This document shows positions 42,185 through 50,307 of a DNA stretch of 64,000 bases, piece by piece. The position numbers and the translations under genes were made by a program. Position 1 is the stretch's first letter; the number at the start of each line of letters is the position of its first letter. The stretch comes from an uncultured Allomuricauda sp. GTDB lineage: Bacteria; Bacteroidota; Bacteroidia; Flavobacteriales; Flavobacteriaceae. The notes below the pieces were generated by a model. It saw only the letters and a list, made by a program, of their open reading frames with translations, was not told where the DNA came from and searched no databases. The stretch lies in NCBI RefSeq assembly GCF_947499585.1, contig NZ_CANMOO010000005.1, positions 62,001 to 126,000 on the forward strand. The letters run 5' to 3'.

Positions 42185-42451
42185 ATGAATTCGTCTACAG
42201 AATTAAAAAAGTTAGGAACACTATTAGCCAGAATAGGGTTTGTATATATGGCATTGGTATGGATTGAAGCTGGACTAATGGTTTTTGCAAAATATAAAAG
42301 TTTGGGACAGATTATTTATCAAGAATATGGAGTTGAATTTCTTTCAATTTATTTGGCACATTTTTTCATTGTAGGGCTCTTCCTTTTATGGTGTAACAAT
42401 AAAACGAAGAAAATAGTCGGTTTATTAGAAGATGAAATTGACCGAATTTAA
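42185..42451 (+). CDS. 88-residue two-TM cassette membrane protein
   Basis: ELKKLGTLLARIGFVYMALVWIEAGLMVFAKY then FLSIYLAHFFIVGLFLLWC and a short tail. The start is provided by motif A at 42170 (ACGATG). Followed by motif A plus block C copy 2. Family unknown. Confidence 0.65.
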   Translation: MNSSTELKKLGTLLARIGFVYMALVWIEAGLMVFAKYKSLGQIIYQEYGVEFLSIYLAHFFIVGLFLLWCNNKTKKIVGLLEDEIDRI

Positions 42452-42481
42452 GTCAATGATTAAAATTTAAAGAATATTTTA

Positions 42482-42593
42482 AAAGTTTAAATAAAGGATA
42501 ACCATTTGCAAATGAATAATATTCGAATAGTAACATTAATACAGCTCTACGTATAATGGATATATGATCAATGATCATATACAATTGTTGTAC
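42482..42593 (+). repeat. Block C copy 2
   Basis: Motif A (42482-42499) followed by the same palindromes as copy 1; the 21-base palindrome is at 42561-42581 with centre A. It ends ACAATTGTTGTAC; GTTGTAC (42587-42593) is complementary to GTACAAC (43117) at the end of the next cassette. Confidence 0.85.
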
Positions 42594-42607
42594 ACAATTT
42601 AAAATCG

Positions 42608-43108
42608 ATGCTTAGAAACTTAGTAGCTATACTTTTAATTTCATTTTTCGTAACCAGTTGTGGTGGAGACGACTACTATAATATTGCAACTTTTCACGCT
42701 AAAAATGGTGAGTACGAAAAGGCAATAGAATATTTTACAAAAGCGATTGACACGAACCCAAAAGACGGGGACGCGTATTATCAAAGAGCTTATTGTCGCC
42801 AGACAATAGGTGGAGATAACGAACTTATAATTGCCGACTATACCAAATCATTGGAATTTAAACCAAATGACCACGAAGCATATATGAATCGTGGTGTAGC
42901 GAAAATGGCGATTGGTAAAAATTCGGAAGCTATTCAAGATTACATAAAGTCAATTGAAATCAATCCTAAATACCCAGTTGTCTATGCAAACCTTGGAAAT
43001 GCGTATAAATTGGATTTCGACAATGATAAAGCTTGTGAGAATTGGAAAAAATCCCTTGAACTTGGGAATGAAAATGTTCGGAAAAGAATCGAAATAAATT
43101 GTAAATAA
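42608..43108 (+). CDS. TPR lipoprotein (cassette)
   Basis: 166 residues. Lipoprotein signal FFVTSC (Cys18) and about three TPR units (YNIATFHAKNGEYEKAIEYFTKAIDTNPKDGDAYYQRA; DHEAYMNRGVAKMAIGKNSEAIQDYIKSIEINPKYPVVYANLGNAY). TPRs mediate protein-protein contacts. Cassette boundaries GTTGTACAC (42587) and GTGTACAAC are reverse complements. Preceded by block C copy 2. Confidence 0.82.
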   Translation: MLRNLVAILLISFFVTSCGGDDYYNIATFHAKNGEYEKAIEYFTKAIDTNPKDGDAYYQRAYCRQTIGGDNELIIADYTKSLEFKPNDHEAYMNRGVAKMAIGKNSEAIQDYIKSIEINPKYPVVYANLGNAYKLDFDNDKACENWKKSLELGNENVRKRIEINCK

Positions 43109-43116
43109 AAAACTGT

Positions 43117-43176
43117 GTACAACAAAACCTATACGCAATGCCCTTCGGGACACTACGCATAGCCGGGTCGTTGAAA
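43117..43176 (+). repeat. attC-like site S3 (compact, 60 bases)
   Basis: R'' GTACAAC (43117-43123) and R' GTTGAAA (43170-43176) flank a stem CTATACGCAATG / CACTACGCATAG with a CCCTTCGGG tip. The size and layout are close to canonical integron attC sites, and it is the best individual match in the array. R' is again fused to motif A (43174-43191). Confidence 0.72.
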
Positions 43177-43186
43177 GTTCAAAAAA

Positions 43187-43582
43187 ATGATATTTTACTC
43201 CATGATGATAAAACCATTACCGCTATATTTTTCGCCGCTAATATTAATAAATTTGGTGCTTGTTTTAATCTCGAGTATTTACGCTTTTATTGAAGTTCAT
43301 AAGCTCCGAAAGTTAAAGCAGGTTTCAAATAAAGATTTAATATTTGGTTTCATTTTTTCTTTAACGCTTTACGCTATTTTGAAGTTAATATTTCATGGAG
43401 AAAATGAAGGATTATACATGATTCTTTTAGGACCTATGGTGGTGACCATTTTACCTCTTATTTTACATTTTGTCACGAGAAATATGAAAAAAGTAAAAAT
43501 TATTTCTAAAATATCACTCTTATCTATAATCTTTACTTTTATTGGAATCGGATTAAAAATTTTATTGAGTAACATATCTTAA
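43187..43582 (+). CDS. 131-residue multi-TM cassette membrane protein
   Basis: Four TM segments (LPLYFSPLILINLVLVLISSIYAF; DLIFGFIFSLTLYAIL; LYMILLGPMVVTILPLILHF; KISLLSIIFTFIGIGLKILL). Start ATG inside the motif A variant AAAAATGAT. Family unknown. Confidence 0.65.
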   Translation: MIFYSMMIKPLPLYFSPLILINLVLVLISSIYAFIEVHKLRKLKQVSNKDLIFGFIFSLTLYAILKLIFHGENEGLYMILLGPMVVTILPLILHFVTRNMKKVKIISKISLLSIIFTFIGIGLKILLSNIS

Positions 43583-43653
43583 AAAAATAATATCCAATTT
43601 AATAGTTCAAATAAAGGATTTCATTAGAAGATGAAAGTTGTATGATAATAACT

Positions 43654-44205
43654 ATGAATCGAAAAGCATTAATTATAGTTTGTGCTCTTTTAGTATTGTC
43701 CTGTAAAAGTCAAAAGAGATTTACCTCATATAAGGAATGCATGGACAAAAGTCTAGAGAATACAGGTGTTGATTTCTACGGGAGTTTAGCATTGGTTGAG
43801 GATAGCTTTATAGAAATAGGGGCTTTAAGAAACAAAAGTCGAGAAGGCTATGTCGAAGCATTTACATCATTATTTGGTAATGATGAAATATGGAAAAGTT
43901 ATTATGAGTCCTATCTTTCACTTGAAAAAACTTCTTTAAAAGGGTTTAATTTAAAATTCAATAGATTCAAATTCTTAGGGATATGCTCAAGTATTGACCC
44001 TAGTTTTGAAGACATAAAATTTAATCCCACTTACGTGCAAAGGTATTTGTTCAATCAATTTGTACATAAGCCTTTTGATGATAACAATCTATTGGATGGA
44101 TTAATGTTGTTTACTGATTTTAATGATGATGACTTAAGACTCAATATTACATATTTGTTATTGATTAATATGGAAGAAAAATATGACTCCAACGAAGACT
44201 CGTAA
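43654..44205 (+). CDS. lipoprotein of unknown family (cassette)
   Basis: 183 residues from the ATG at 43654 (MNRKALIIVCALLVLSC, lipobox Cys17); the ATG at 43642 adds four residues. The rest is soluble and helical with aromatic positions. Sits 33 bases after motif A at 43601. Family unknown. Confidence 0.68.
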   Translation: MNRKALIIVCALLVLSCKSQKRFTSYKECMDKSLENTGVDFYGSLALVEDSFIEIGALRNKSREGYVEAFTSLFGNDEIWKSYYESYLSLEKTSLKGFNLKFNRFKFLGICSSIDPSFEDIKFNPTYVQRYLFNQFVHKPFDDNNLLDGLMLFTDFNDDDLRLNITYLLLINMEEKYDSNEDS

Positions 44206-44313
44206 ATTTCATAACAAGGAGTAACCAAAGTTCAAAAAAAGGATAATGTATGCACAATTCTTCGTCAGAATATAAAAGGAACAGTATTTGATTGAAGTTT
44301 GAAAACCGACATT

Positions 44314-44724
44314 ATGAAATATAAATTCCTTTTGCTAAGCTTAACGGTCATGTTTGGACTTCAATTCAGTTTTGGTCAAGAAAATGCAATATTTGATTTT
44401 AATGCTGATGAGTTAATTGGAACATGGCGTCCAACCTATGATAATAGAACAGCCGAGTTGACCTTTGAAAGACAAGTGGAAACTGAGCGCAAATATGGAT
44501 TATGGATTGAGATCTTGAAGAGCGGAGAATTTAGAAGTCGCTATTCTGCACCTTGTGGGAACGACTCGATGCTTCGAACCCATAATTATAACGGGATATG
44601 GAGTTTGGACGAAGACGAATGGATATTGACAACATCTGAACCAATTAATCGAAATGGAACATTGTTCAAAATAGTTGAGTTAAAATCTGACAAAATGGTT
44701 CTTGCCGAAATCAAAATAGAATAA
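44314..44724 (+). CDS. secreted lipocalin-like protein (cassette)
   Basis: 136 residues from 44314 (signal MKYKFLLLSLTVMFGLQFSFGQ); an upstream ATG at 44299 adds five residues. The remainder reads FNADELIGTWRPTYDNRTAELTFERQ and GIWSLDEDEWILTTSEP, like short lipocalin/DUF4488-type beta domains (IGTW motif). Function unknown. Confidence 0.65.
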   Translation: MKYKFLLLSLTVMFGLQFSFGQENAIFDFNADELIGTWRPTYDNRTAELTFERQVETERKYGLWIEILKSGEFRSRYSAPCGNDSMLRTHNYNGIWSLDEDEWILTTSEPINRNGTLFKIVELKSDKMVLAEIKIE

Positions 44725-44841
44725 GTGAAATTACATCGAAGGTCTGGCATACACCAAAGTTCAAATAAACCATTAATAGTACTTCAAATTTTTGCTAGCA
44801 AAAATTTACTTAAAAAGGTCAGTTAATAGTATTATGTAAGC

Positions 44842-45435
44842 ATGAAATTTATAATAATTGTAATCCTGTTAGTTGGTTGTTCAAGTGTGAAACCACCAAC
44901 AATCTATATTGAGAACCACGATAAATATGGAAATTTAAAAAATGGATTTCCTGAAAATGACACCCTTATTCAACTAAAAGGCTTGAAAGGACAAAGACTA
45001 GGAGAGGGCAAATTTGCCATGGCAGAAGGTGAGATTAGTCATCTTAAGGTTGGAAATTGGAAGGAATATGAAAATGATATTATTTCGTCCGAAGGTATGT
45101 ATAGACTTGGAAGGTATGTGGAGTGTAGCGCTGTTGGCCCCGTTGCACAGTTTTACTATTATAGAACCGGTGAATGGATCTATTACAACAGTATGGGAGA
45201 AGTATCTTTCAAGCTCAATTTTGAGCCTACTGAACATCATGTTCAAACCAATTGTGAAGGAGGAGATGTGATGTCATTTGGCATTGTAAAAGAAGTGCCA
45301 TTAGAATATTGGGGAGAAATCACTTATGACAAGATTTATGAGCTTCAAAAAATAATTTATGAACACTCTGATTATCTTGTAACTATGATTCCTTTAAATG
45401 GAATAGTGCACTATAAGGTGGAAAATAAGTTTTAA
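44842..45435 (+). CDS. lipoprotein with MORN/YwqK-like repeats (cassette)
   Basis: 197 residues. Short lipoprotein signal FIIIVILLVGC (Cys12). MORN-like units GKFAMAEGEISHLKVGNWKEYEN and AQFYYYRTGEWIYYNSMGEVSFKLNFEP. A decayed relative, sharing YYYRTG and NCEGGD, is present at 63052-63325. Possible immunity or antitoxin-like role (YwqK family) is inference. Confidence 0.7.
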   Translation: MKFIIIVILLVGCSSVKPPTIYIENHDKYGNLKNGFPENDTLIQLKGLKGQRLGEGKFAMAEGEISHLKVGNWKEYENDIISSEGMYRLGRYVECSAVGPVAQFYYYRTGEWIYYNSMGEVSFKLNFEPTEHHVQTNCEGGDVMSFGIVKEVPLEYWGEITYDKIYELQKIIYEHSDYLVTMIPLNGIVHYKVENKF

Positions 45436-45515
45436 AAGAATTTTCGATTATCAGGATATAAATCGAAAAAAGTTAAAAAAAACGTTGTTCTTAATATGGA
45501 ATTTTACATCGAAAT

Positions 45516-46010
45516 ATGAAATTTAATAAAGATGAGTTCTGGGACACTAATTATTATGACAATCCTCCATTGACTAGGAGTATGATTGACCTTGCCGAAA
45601 AAGAACTTAGGATTCGATTACCAGAATTGTTCATTTCGCTTCTACATCTCCAAAATGGTGGGTACACCCAAGGTTTTGCATACCTAATGAATCAAAAAAC
45701 TGCATGGGCTGAGGACCATGTTCCCTTGAATGAGATGTTTGGAATTGTTACAGAAAAATCTTTTGAATCAGGGCATAATATTCTACAATCTTCTTATTTA
45801 ATAAAAGAATGGGGCCTACCTGAAAATCAAGTGGCAATTTCTGGAGATGGACATTGGTTTATCACCCTGGATTATAGAAAGGGAGAAAAACCAAGTGTTC
45901 GGTGGATTGATGTTGAATGCAATGAGGACATCCATGTGGCTAATAGTTTTGAGTTTTTTATTGACAAGCTTATTACTTATGATGAGTATGAGCAAAAACA
46001 AATAGTTTAA
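45516..46010 (+). CDS. SMI1/KNR4 (SUKH) family protein (cassette)
   Basis: 164 residues. Core motif MIDLAEKELRIRLPELFISLLHLQNGGYTQGFAYL and WGLPENQVAISGDGHWFITLDYRKGEKPSVRWIDVE matches SUKH domains. SUKH proteins are typical immunity proteins against nuclease or deaminase toxins. The stop codon TAA is within motif A at 46001, and a lipoprotein gene begins at its terminal ATG. Confidence 0.82.
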   Translation: MKFNKDEFWDTNYYDNPPLTRSMIDLAEKELRIRLPELFISLLHLQNGGYTQGFAYLMNQKTAWAEDHVPLNEMFGIVTEKSFESGHNILQSSYLIKEWGLPENQVAISGDGHWFITLDYRKGEKPSVRWIDVECNEDIHVANSFEFFIDKLITYDEYEQKQIV

Positions 46011-46017
46011 ATAAAGG

Positions 46018-46476
46018 ATGCCAAGGTTTATAAAAGCTCTTCTTGCGACTTTAGTCATTACGACATCATGTAAGGATGATAAAAATAAAATTACTGTTGT
46101 TGACGATGAAACTTTTATTGCAGATGAGGAGAACGAAAAACTTAAACTAGTTTTTGAGAAAGCCCAAAATAGTTTGGACCATTTCATTAATGAGTTTAAT
46201 GAACATTCTAATGATACAGTCTATTGGTTTTCAGCAAAAACAAGATTTGAACATACCAATGGTATCAATCATATTTGGCTTAAAATTGTTGATTACAGAA
46301 AAGATGGAGTGTTTATAGGGATACTTCACAATGAAGTCGATTGGTCCGATTCATTTAAAATTGGTGATACAATTTCTGTAAATCGAAAGAAAATAGAAGA
46401 TTGGTATATTGAAAATGAGAATACCAAAAAGGTTCAGGGTGATTTTACCGAAAAAATCTTGTTTGATAATAACTGA
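46018..46476 (+). CDS. DUF2314 lipoprotein (cassette)
   Basis: 152 residues. Lipobox LVITTSC (Cys17) and DUF2314-like FIGILHNEVDWSDSFKIGDTISVNRKKIEDWYIEN after HIWLKIVDYRKDG. The ATG is the GATG end of motif A at 46001, and the previous gene ends in the same copy. Next to a paralogue at 46561. Confidence 0.72.
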   Translation: MPRFIKALLATLVITTSCKDDKNKITVVDDETFIADEENEKLKLVFEKAQNSLDHFINEFNEHSNDTVYWFSAKTRFEHTNGINHIWLKIVDYRKDGVFIGILHNEVDWSDSFKIGDTISVNRKKIEDWYIENENTKKVQGDFTEKILFDNN

Positions 46477-46560
46477 TAACCGAGGCCTTTAAAGCACTGG
46501 ATTAAACCAAAGTTCAAAAAAAGGAATGTAAAACACATCATATAATTGTTACCAAATATT

Positions 46561-47046
46561 ATGAATAAAACTTCAAAATCAATTACAAGCGTTCTAATGA
46601 TTGGAATTATAGCTGTAATTGGATTTTTCCTAATTAAGAATTTTGTTTCGAAAGAAAATGACGAAACTAAAAATACTCAAACTGAATGGGACAAAAATAA
46701 TATGAGGGAGATTGAACCGGAAGACAAGCTTTTAGTAGAGATAAAACAAGAAACAAAATTGCATTTATCTTATTTTATTTCTGAGTTTAAAAAAAGTTCG
46801 AAATCTGATTTTTTTGCAAAAGTAAAGCTCACCGAAAATGAAAAAACTGAACACATATGGGTTGAAATCTTAAAATTAGACAATGACAAATCCATTGGGC
46901 TATTAGGTAATGAACCAAAATATTTCAAAAACATGAAATATCTGGATACTTTAACTTTTGACATTAATCAATCCGAAGATTTAATGATAATGGAAAATGA
47001 TTCAATTGTGTTTGGCGGATTTTTACAAGCAGCACTAAAAAAATAA
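46561..47046 (+). CDS. DUF2314-like membrane-anchored paralogue (cassette)
   Basis: 161 residues from 46561 (MNKTSKSITSVLMIGIIAVIGFFLI); the upstream ATG at 46546 adds five residues. One TM helix, then the same order of elements as in the gene at 46018: HLSYFISEFKKSS, TEHIWVEILKLDNDKSIGLLGNEPKYFKNMKYLDTLTFDINQ. Adjacent paralogous cassettes separated by motif A at 46508. Confidence 0.68.
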   Translation: MNKTSKSITSVLMIGIIAVIGFFLIKNFVSKENDETKNTQTEWDKNNMREIEPEDKLLVEIKQETKLHLSYFISEFKKSSKSDFFAKVKLTENEKTEHIWVEILKLDNDKSIGLLGNEPKYFKNMKYLDTLTFDINQSEDLMIMENDSIVFGGFLQAALKK

Positions 47047-47189
47047 CATTTACTCAGAAAGAACTAAAGTAAACTAAAGTTCAAATAAACGATTATTAAC
47101 TTAAGCGCATAATACATATAGGAACACTGATGATATCCCTACGTTGTGCAACATTTTATCAATCTCCATGTGAAAATTGAAATGAAAAT

Positions 47190-47588
47190 ATGACATTAGA
47201 AGAAAGACTAGATTTTTGCAAAATATGTACAAACCGAAAAATTGATTTTAAAATTGGACTTGTTTGTGGTTTAACAAATCAAAAACCTGAATTTGAAGAT
47301 GAGTGCGAATTTTTCATCAAAGACGAAAAAGAAGCTGAAAGAAAATTAAACCTTAAACTTAACGCTGCTGGACCTTCTAGGAGCCAAAATGGTTCTTTGA
47401 AACCAGCGAAAAACATTAATTATGGAGCTTTTCTAACCGTATCCGGAATTCTTGTTTTATTGTTTATCTCTCTTTTATTTGGTGTAATAATATTAACAGC
47501 TGGGATCTCATTTTTAATTAGAGGTTATTCACAGAAAAAAATCTTGGCAGAAAATAGCTCTTTTAACGAAAAGTTGAAGAAAAAATAA
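47190..47588 (+). CDS. zinc-finger plus TM protein (cassette)
   Basis: 132 residues. N-terminal Cys set FCKICTNRKIDFKIGLVCGL and ECEFFI suggests a zinc-binding ribbon, followed by two TM helices (GAFLTVSGILVLLFISLLFGVIILTAGISFLI). This kind is widespread in Flavobacteriia; function unknown. Confidence 0.7.
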   Translation: MTLEERLDFCKICTNRKIDFKIGLVCGLTNQKPEFEDECEFFIKDEKEAERKLNLKLNAAGPSRSQNGSLKPAKNINYGAFLTVSGILVLLFISLLFGVIILTAGISFLIRGYSQKKILAENSSFNEKLKKK

Positions 47589-47625
47589 ACAGTGCCCTAT
47601 GAAAAGCCTTAGTCCAGTTCTTTCA

Positions 47626-47737
47626 ATAGTTCAAAAAAACGATAGCCATTTACAAATGAATAATATTCGAATAGTAACATTAATACAGCTCTACGTATAA
47701 TGGATATATGATCAATGATCATATACAATTGTTGGCA
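47626..47737 (+). repeat. Block C copy 3
   Basis: Motif A variant (47626-47643, AAAAAAACGAT) then block C with two changes relative to the other copies (AGCCATTTACAAATG instead of AACCATTTGCAAATG). The 21-base palindrome is at 47705-47725 with centre A. Ends ACAATTGTTGGCA; GTTGGCAACA (47731) pairs with TGTTGCCAAC at 48240. Confidence 0.85.
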
Positions 47738-47742
47738 ACAAT

Positions 47743-48258
47743 ATGAAAATCAACGCAGATTCCTACATAACAAACACTATTGTTTACCGATTGAGTAATT
47801 ATTCATACGGAATAGGAATTTTATTGACTTTAATACTACTGACTTTTTATTGGACAGATAAAAACAATCCTGAAAATGGAACTATATTCTTGATATTCGG
47901 AATTCTAATATTTTTATCACTCATAGTTGGACGAATCGCTCGCATTGTTTCGGGTGGATATTTTTGGCATCATATAAAAAATGACTTTAATATAAATCAA
48001 GAGTCTATCGAATTAGAAAATGAACGATATGAATTCGATAAAATAAAATTGCTCAAGTTTAACATAACGGATTATGAAAAACGAAAACCGTTCTTATATC
48101 AACATATTCTAAAAGACACACGGAATATGATAAAATTCGTGACTGACGAAAATATTATTCAAGTACATTTCAAACCCGAAAATAAATCTGAAAATGAATA
48201 TTTGACTGAATTAAAAAAAATGTGGAATGCTAAAAATACTGTTGCCAACAATGTATAA
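47743..48258 (+). CDS. two-TM hypothetical protein with PH-like C-terminus (cassette)
   Basis: 171 residues. Two TM helices (SYGIGILLTLILLTFYWT; GTIFLIFGILIFLSLIVGRIA), then soluble NINQESIELENERYEFDKIKLLKFNI and NIIQVHFKPENKSENEYLTELKKMW. The frame ends 9 bases beyond the R'' box TGCCAAC (48243), so its 3' end runs into the attC-like site. Family unknown. Confidence 0.68.
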   Translation: MKINADSYITNTIVYRLSNYSYGIGILLTLILLTFYWTDKNNPENGTIFLIFGILIFLSLIVGRIARIVSGGYFWHHIKNDFNINQESIELENERYEFDKIKLLKFNITDYEKRKPFLYQHILKDTRNMIKFVTDENIIQVHFKPENKSENEYLTELKKMWNAKNTVANNV

Positions 48259-48375
48259 CCGCAATTACGGCGGATTCGACTACGTCCGAATCCACTCGGA
48301 ATTGTTAAAGCCTGTGCTAAACCGAAAATTAACGCATATTAACCCGTAACTGACGGTTATACGAGACCGTTGGCA
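48243..48375 (+). repeat. attC-like site S4
   Basis: R'' TGCCAAC (48243-48249) and R' GTTGGCA (48369-48375), separated by an imperfect inverted repeat (TGTATAACCG opposite CGGTTATACGAGACCGTT). The R'' pairs with the start of its own cassette (47731). Confidence 0.68.
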
Positions 48376-48388
48376 GCAAGCATAAAGA

Positions 48389-48904
48389 ATGAAAACTGGA
48401 CTTAAAATATTGGTTTGGACCTTAATGTTGGTCTCTATTAGAGGTGTGGCGTGCACTTGCTCAGTTCCAAAAAGTTTAAAAGCTATCCAAGATTATGAAT
48501 TTGAAAATTCAGAATGCATATTTATCGGAGAAGTTTTAGAACTTGACTCTTATAGAAGTATTTTCAAGTTTAAAGTTGTTGAATCTTTTAAAGGAGAAGA
48601 AATTGGGACGGTTTACAGTGGAAAATACGACAAAATGTGCGGCCCAATTATCGATGAAACCGGGAATTGGCTTATCTATGGAAATTTCAACGATGAGAAT
48701 CAAATAGTGATAAATCATTGTGGACTTACAAGAAGCTTTACTAAGCCCGAGAACAATATTTCCGCCACAAATCCCCCGCCGCCGCCCACACCGAATAAAA
48801 AAGAAACGGAATCAGAGGTTGAAAAGCAAATAACTGATTGGAGATTAAAAGCGAAATCGGATTTGGAAAGTGAAATAAACAGATTACGGAGAAGAACGGA
48901 ATAA
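48389..48904 (+). CDS. TIMP/netrin-like (NTR) domain secreted protein (cassette)
   Basis: 171 residues. Signal peptide ending VAC, then CTCSVPKSLKAIQDYEFENSECIFIGEVLELDSYRSIFKFKVVESFKGEEIGTVYSG, the CxC start of a tissue-inhibitor/NTR domain, then FNDENQIVINHCGLTRSF and a proline-rich TNPPPPPTPNKKETE linker to a helical tail. Cassette start GTTGGCAGC (48369) pairs with GCTGCCAAC (48912). Confidence 0.7.
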   Translation: MKTGLKILVWTLMLVSIRGVACTCSVPKSLKAIQDYEFENSECIFIGEVLELDSYRSIFKFKVVESFKGEEIGTVYSGKYDKMCGPIIDETGNWLIYGNFNDENQIVINHCGLTRSFTKPENNISATNPPPPPTPNKKETESEVEKQITDWRLKAKSDLESEINRLRRRTE

Positions 48905-48913
48905 AAAGCCAGC

Positions 48914-49047
48914 TGCCAACATTGGCTATAATTCATTGCGGTTTTCTTGCTAACTTTAAGATTATAAACCATTAATACGGCTGGATTCCGAACGGACAAT
49001 TTCCGTTGGAAATGTCCGCAACGAAATCATAGCCGGGACCGTTAGGT
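48914..49047 (+). repeat. attC-like site S5
   Basis: R'' TGCCAAC (48914-48920) then ATTGGCTATAATT opposite AATCATAGCCGGGACCGTT, and R' GTTAGGT (49041-49047). Its R'' pairs with the start of its own cassette (48369). Confidence 0.68.
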
Positions 49048-49056
49048 GTAATTAAA

Positions 49057-49758
49057 TTGAACCGCATGAGCCGATATGTAAAAAAGGAAGTCAGAGACAT
49101 TGTTGATAAAGAATCTTCATTTAAATGTTCTTGGTGTGGGGTTAATTTATTTGAAAGACATCACTTAAAAGAATATGCTCTAGGTGGGGAAAATACCGCT
49201 GATAATTTAATTCTACTTTGCCCTACTTGCCATACCGAAGCTCATAATGGAGGTATTGATAATGTTGAGCTGTTAAATAGGAAAAAAGAATTAAACGGGA
49301 AAATTGATAAATCCGCGGGAAATATCTCGGTAAGCGGAACTCCAACATTTATAGCAGGAGGTACTAGATACGAAGGTGGGATTGAACGAATCCTTGTACA
49401 TAAAGATTTAGATTATTTAAAGATAGAATGTATAAATAATTATTTATTGGTTAGTCTTAAACTCTATGATGCTGAAGGAAAACTTGTCTTTTGGATGAGT
49501 AAGAATAGATGGTGGGTTGAAAACGATAAAATATTTGACTTTAAATTTAATAAAAACTCTCTTTTAGTTAAAAGCGATGAAATAAATTCGATTCTAAAAA
49601 TCAATGTTGAGGAGGATATAGTTAGACTTCAATGTCAAATGTATGTCAATAATACTTTAGTGAATTTTGATGAAAACGAAATTAACATTGGACAATCAAT
49701 CATTCGAATTGGTAAACATATTGGAGACAAAAATACAATTGCAATAACCATTAATTAA
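49057..49758 (+). CDS. HNH endonuclease-domain protein (cassette)
   Basis: 233 residues. HNH signature CSWCGVNLFERHHLKEYALGGENTADNLILLCPTCHTEAH near residues 25-65, with two CxxC pairs binding zinc and H-N-H residues. The long C-terminal region (about 150 residues) is beta-rich and of unknown fold. Bounded by GTTAGGTGTA (49041) and TACACCTAAC. Possibly a defence or toxin nuclease; no evidence beyond the motif. Confidence 0.82.
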   Translation: MNRMSRYVKKEVRDIVDKESSFKCSWCGVNLFERHHLKEYALGGENTADNLILLCPTCHTEAHNGGIDNVELLNRKKELNGKIDKSAGNISVSGTPTFIAGGTRYEGGIERILVHKDLDYLKIECINNYLLVSLKLYDAEGKLVFWMSKNRWWVENDKIFDFKFNKNSLLVKSDEINSILKINVEEDIVRLQCQMYVNNTLVNFDENEINIGQSIIRIGKHIGDKNTIAITIN

Positions 49759-49769
49759 CCAATAACTAC

Positions 49770-49899
49770 ACCTAACAACGTATATAAAAATAGCGGTTTA
49801 ATCGCTTAATCGAAAGAAAATGAATAAATTAAAGGTCAGTTATAATCGGAAAAGCTAGTGCATAAAACCCGCTACTTTTCATATACAAGACCGTTGAAA
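49770..49899 (+). repeat. attC-like site S6
   Basis: R'' ACCTAAC (49770-49776) followed by AACGTATATAAA opposite TTTCATATACAAGACCGTT, and R' GTTGAAA (49893-49899) fused to motif A at 49897. The R'' extended TACACCTAAC pairs with GTTAGGTGTA at 49041, the start of its cassette. Confidence 0.68.
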
Positions 49900-49919
49900 G
49901 TTCAAATTAGGGATTCATA

Positions 49920-50210
49920 ATGACTCAAGGGGTACAAGTACATATAGATAAGATAACCGAGTTTCAAAGAAGGCACCAAAATCTTCTTAAAGATTATGGT
50001 AAGAATAAGAAGAAAAATATTAGAATCAATAGAGAGATGACCGATATAAGGGATGTTTGCGAAAGGTATATTTTTAAAAACAATCTCAAAGAATACTTGG
50101 ACTACGGTAGAGTTACACCACAAGTTCAGGCAGAATATAATGATTTTAGTAGCGCAAGTGATTTTTATGAAATATTAGAAAACCTGATTGCTCAGCTAAA
50201 GTCTAAATAA
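49920..50210 (+). CDS. 96-residue orphan cassette gene
   Basis: Soluble, helical, basic: QVHIDKITEFQRRHQNLLKDYGKNKKKNIRINREMTDIRDV. The gene starts five bases after motif A (AAATTAGGG variant), and its stop TAA lies inside the motif A copy at 50198. Ends in LKSK, as does the 47-residue gene at 40371. Family unknown. Confidence 0.6.
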   Translation: MTQGVQVHIDKITEFQRRHQNLLKDYGKNKKKNIRINREMTDIRDVCERYIFKNNLKEYLDYGRVTPQVQAEYNDFSSASDFYEILENLIAQLKSK

Positions 50211-50307
50211 AGGATTATCAAATACATCATTATTATTCCATTTCGCAAGTATATAGATGCATTTTACATCTATATAAACAAGTTGACCATAATTAAAATA
50301 TACACAC

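Noticed and set aside
38328..46020. Motif A as a simple ribosome binding site
   Set aside because: About 40 percent of copies have CGAT instead of GGAT, which removes any purine-rich core, many copies are far from a start codon, and conservation extends over 19 bases including the part before the stop.
36383..47737. Block C as an insertion sequence or transposon end
   Set aside because: It has no transposase, no terminal inverted repeats of the whole block and no target duplication; only short internal palindromes.
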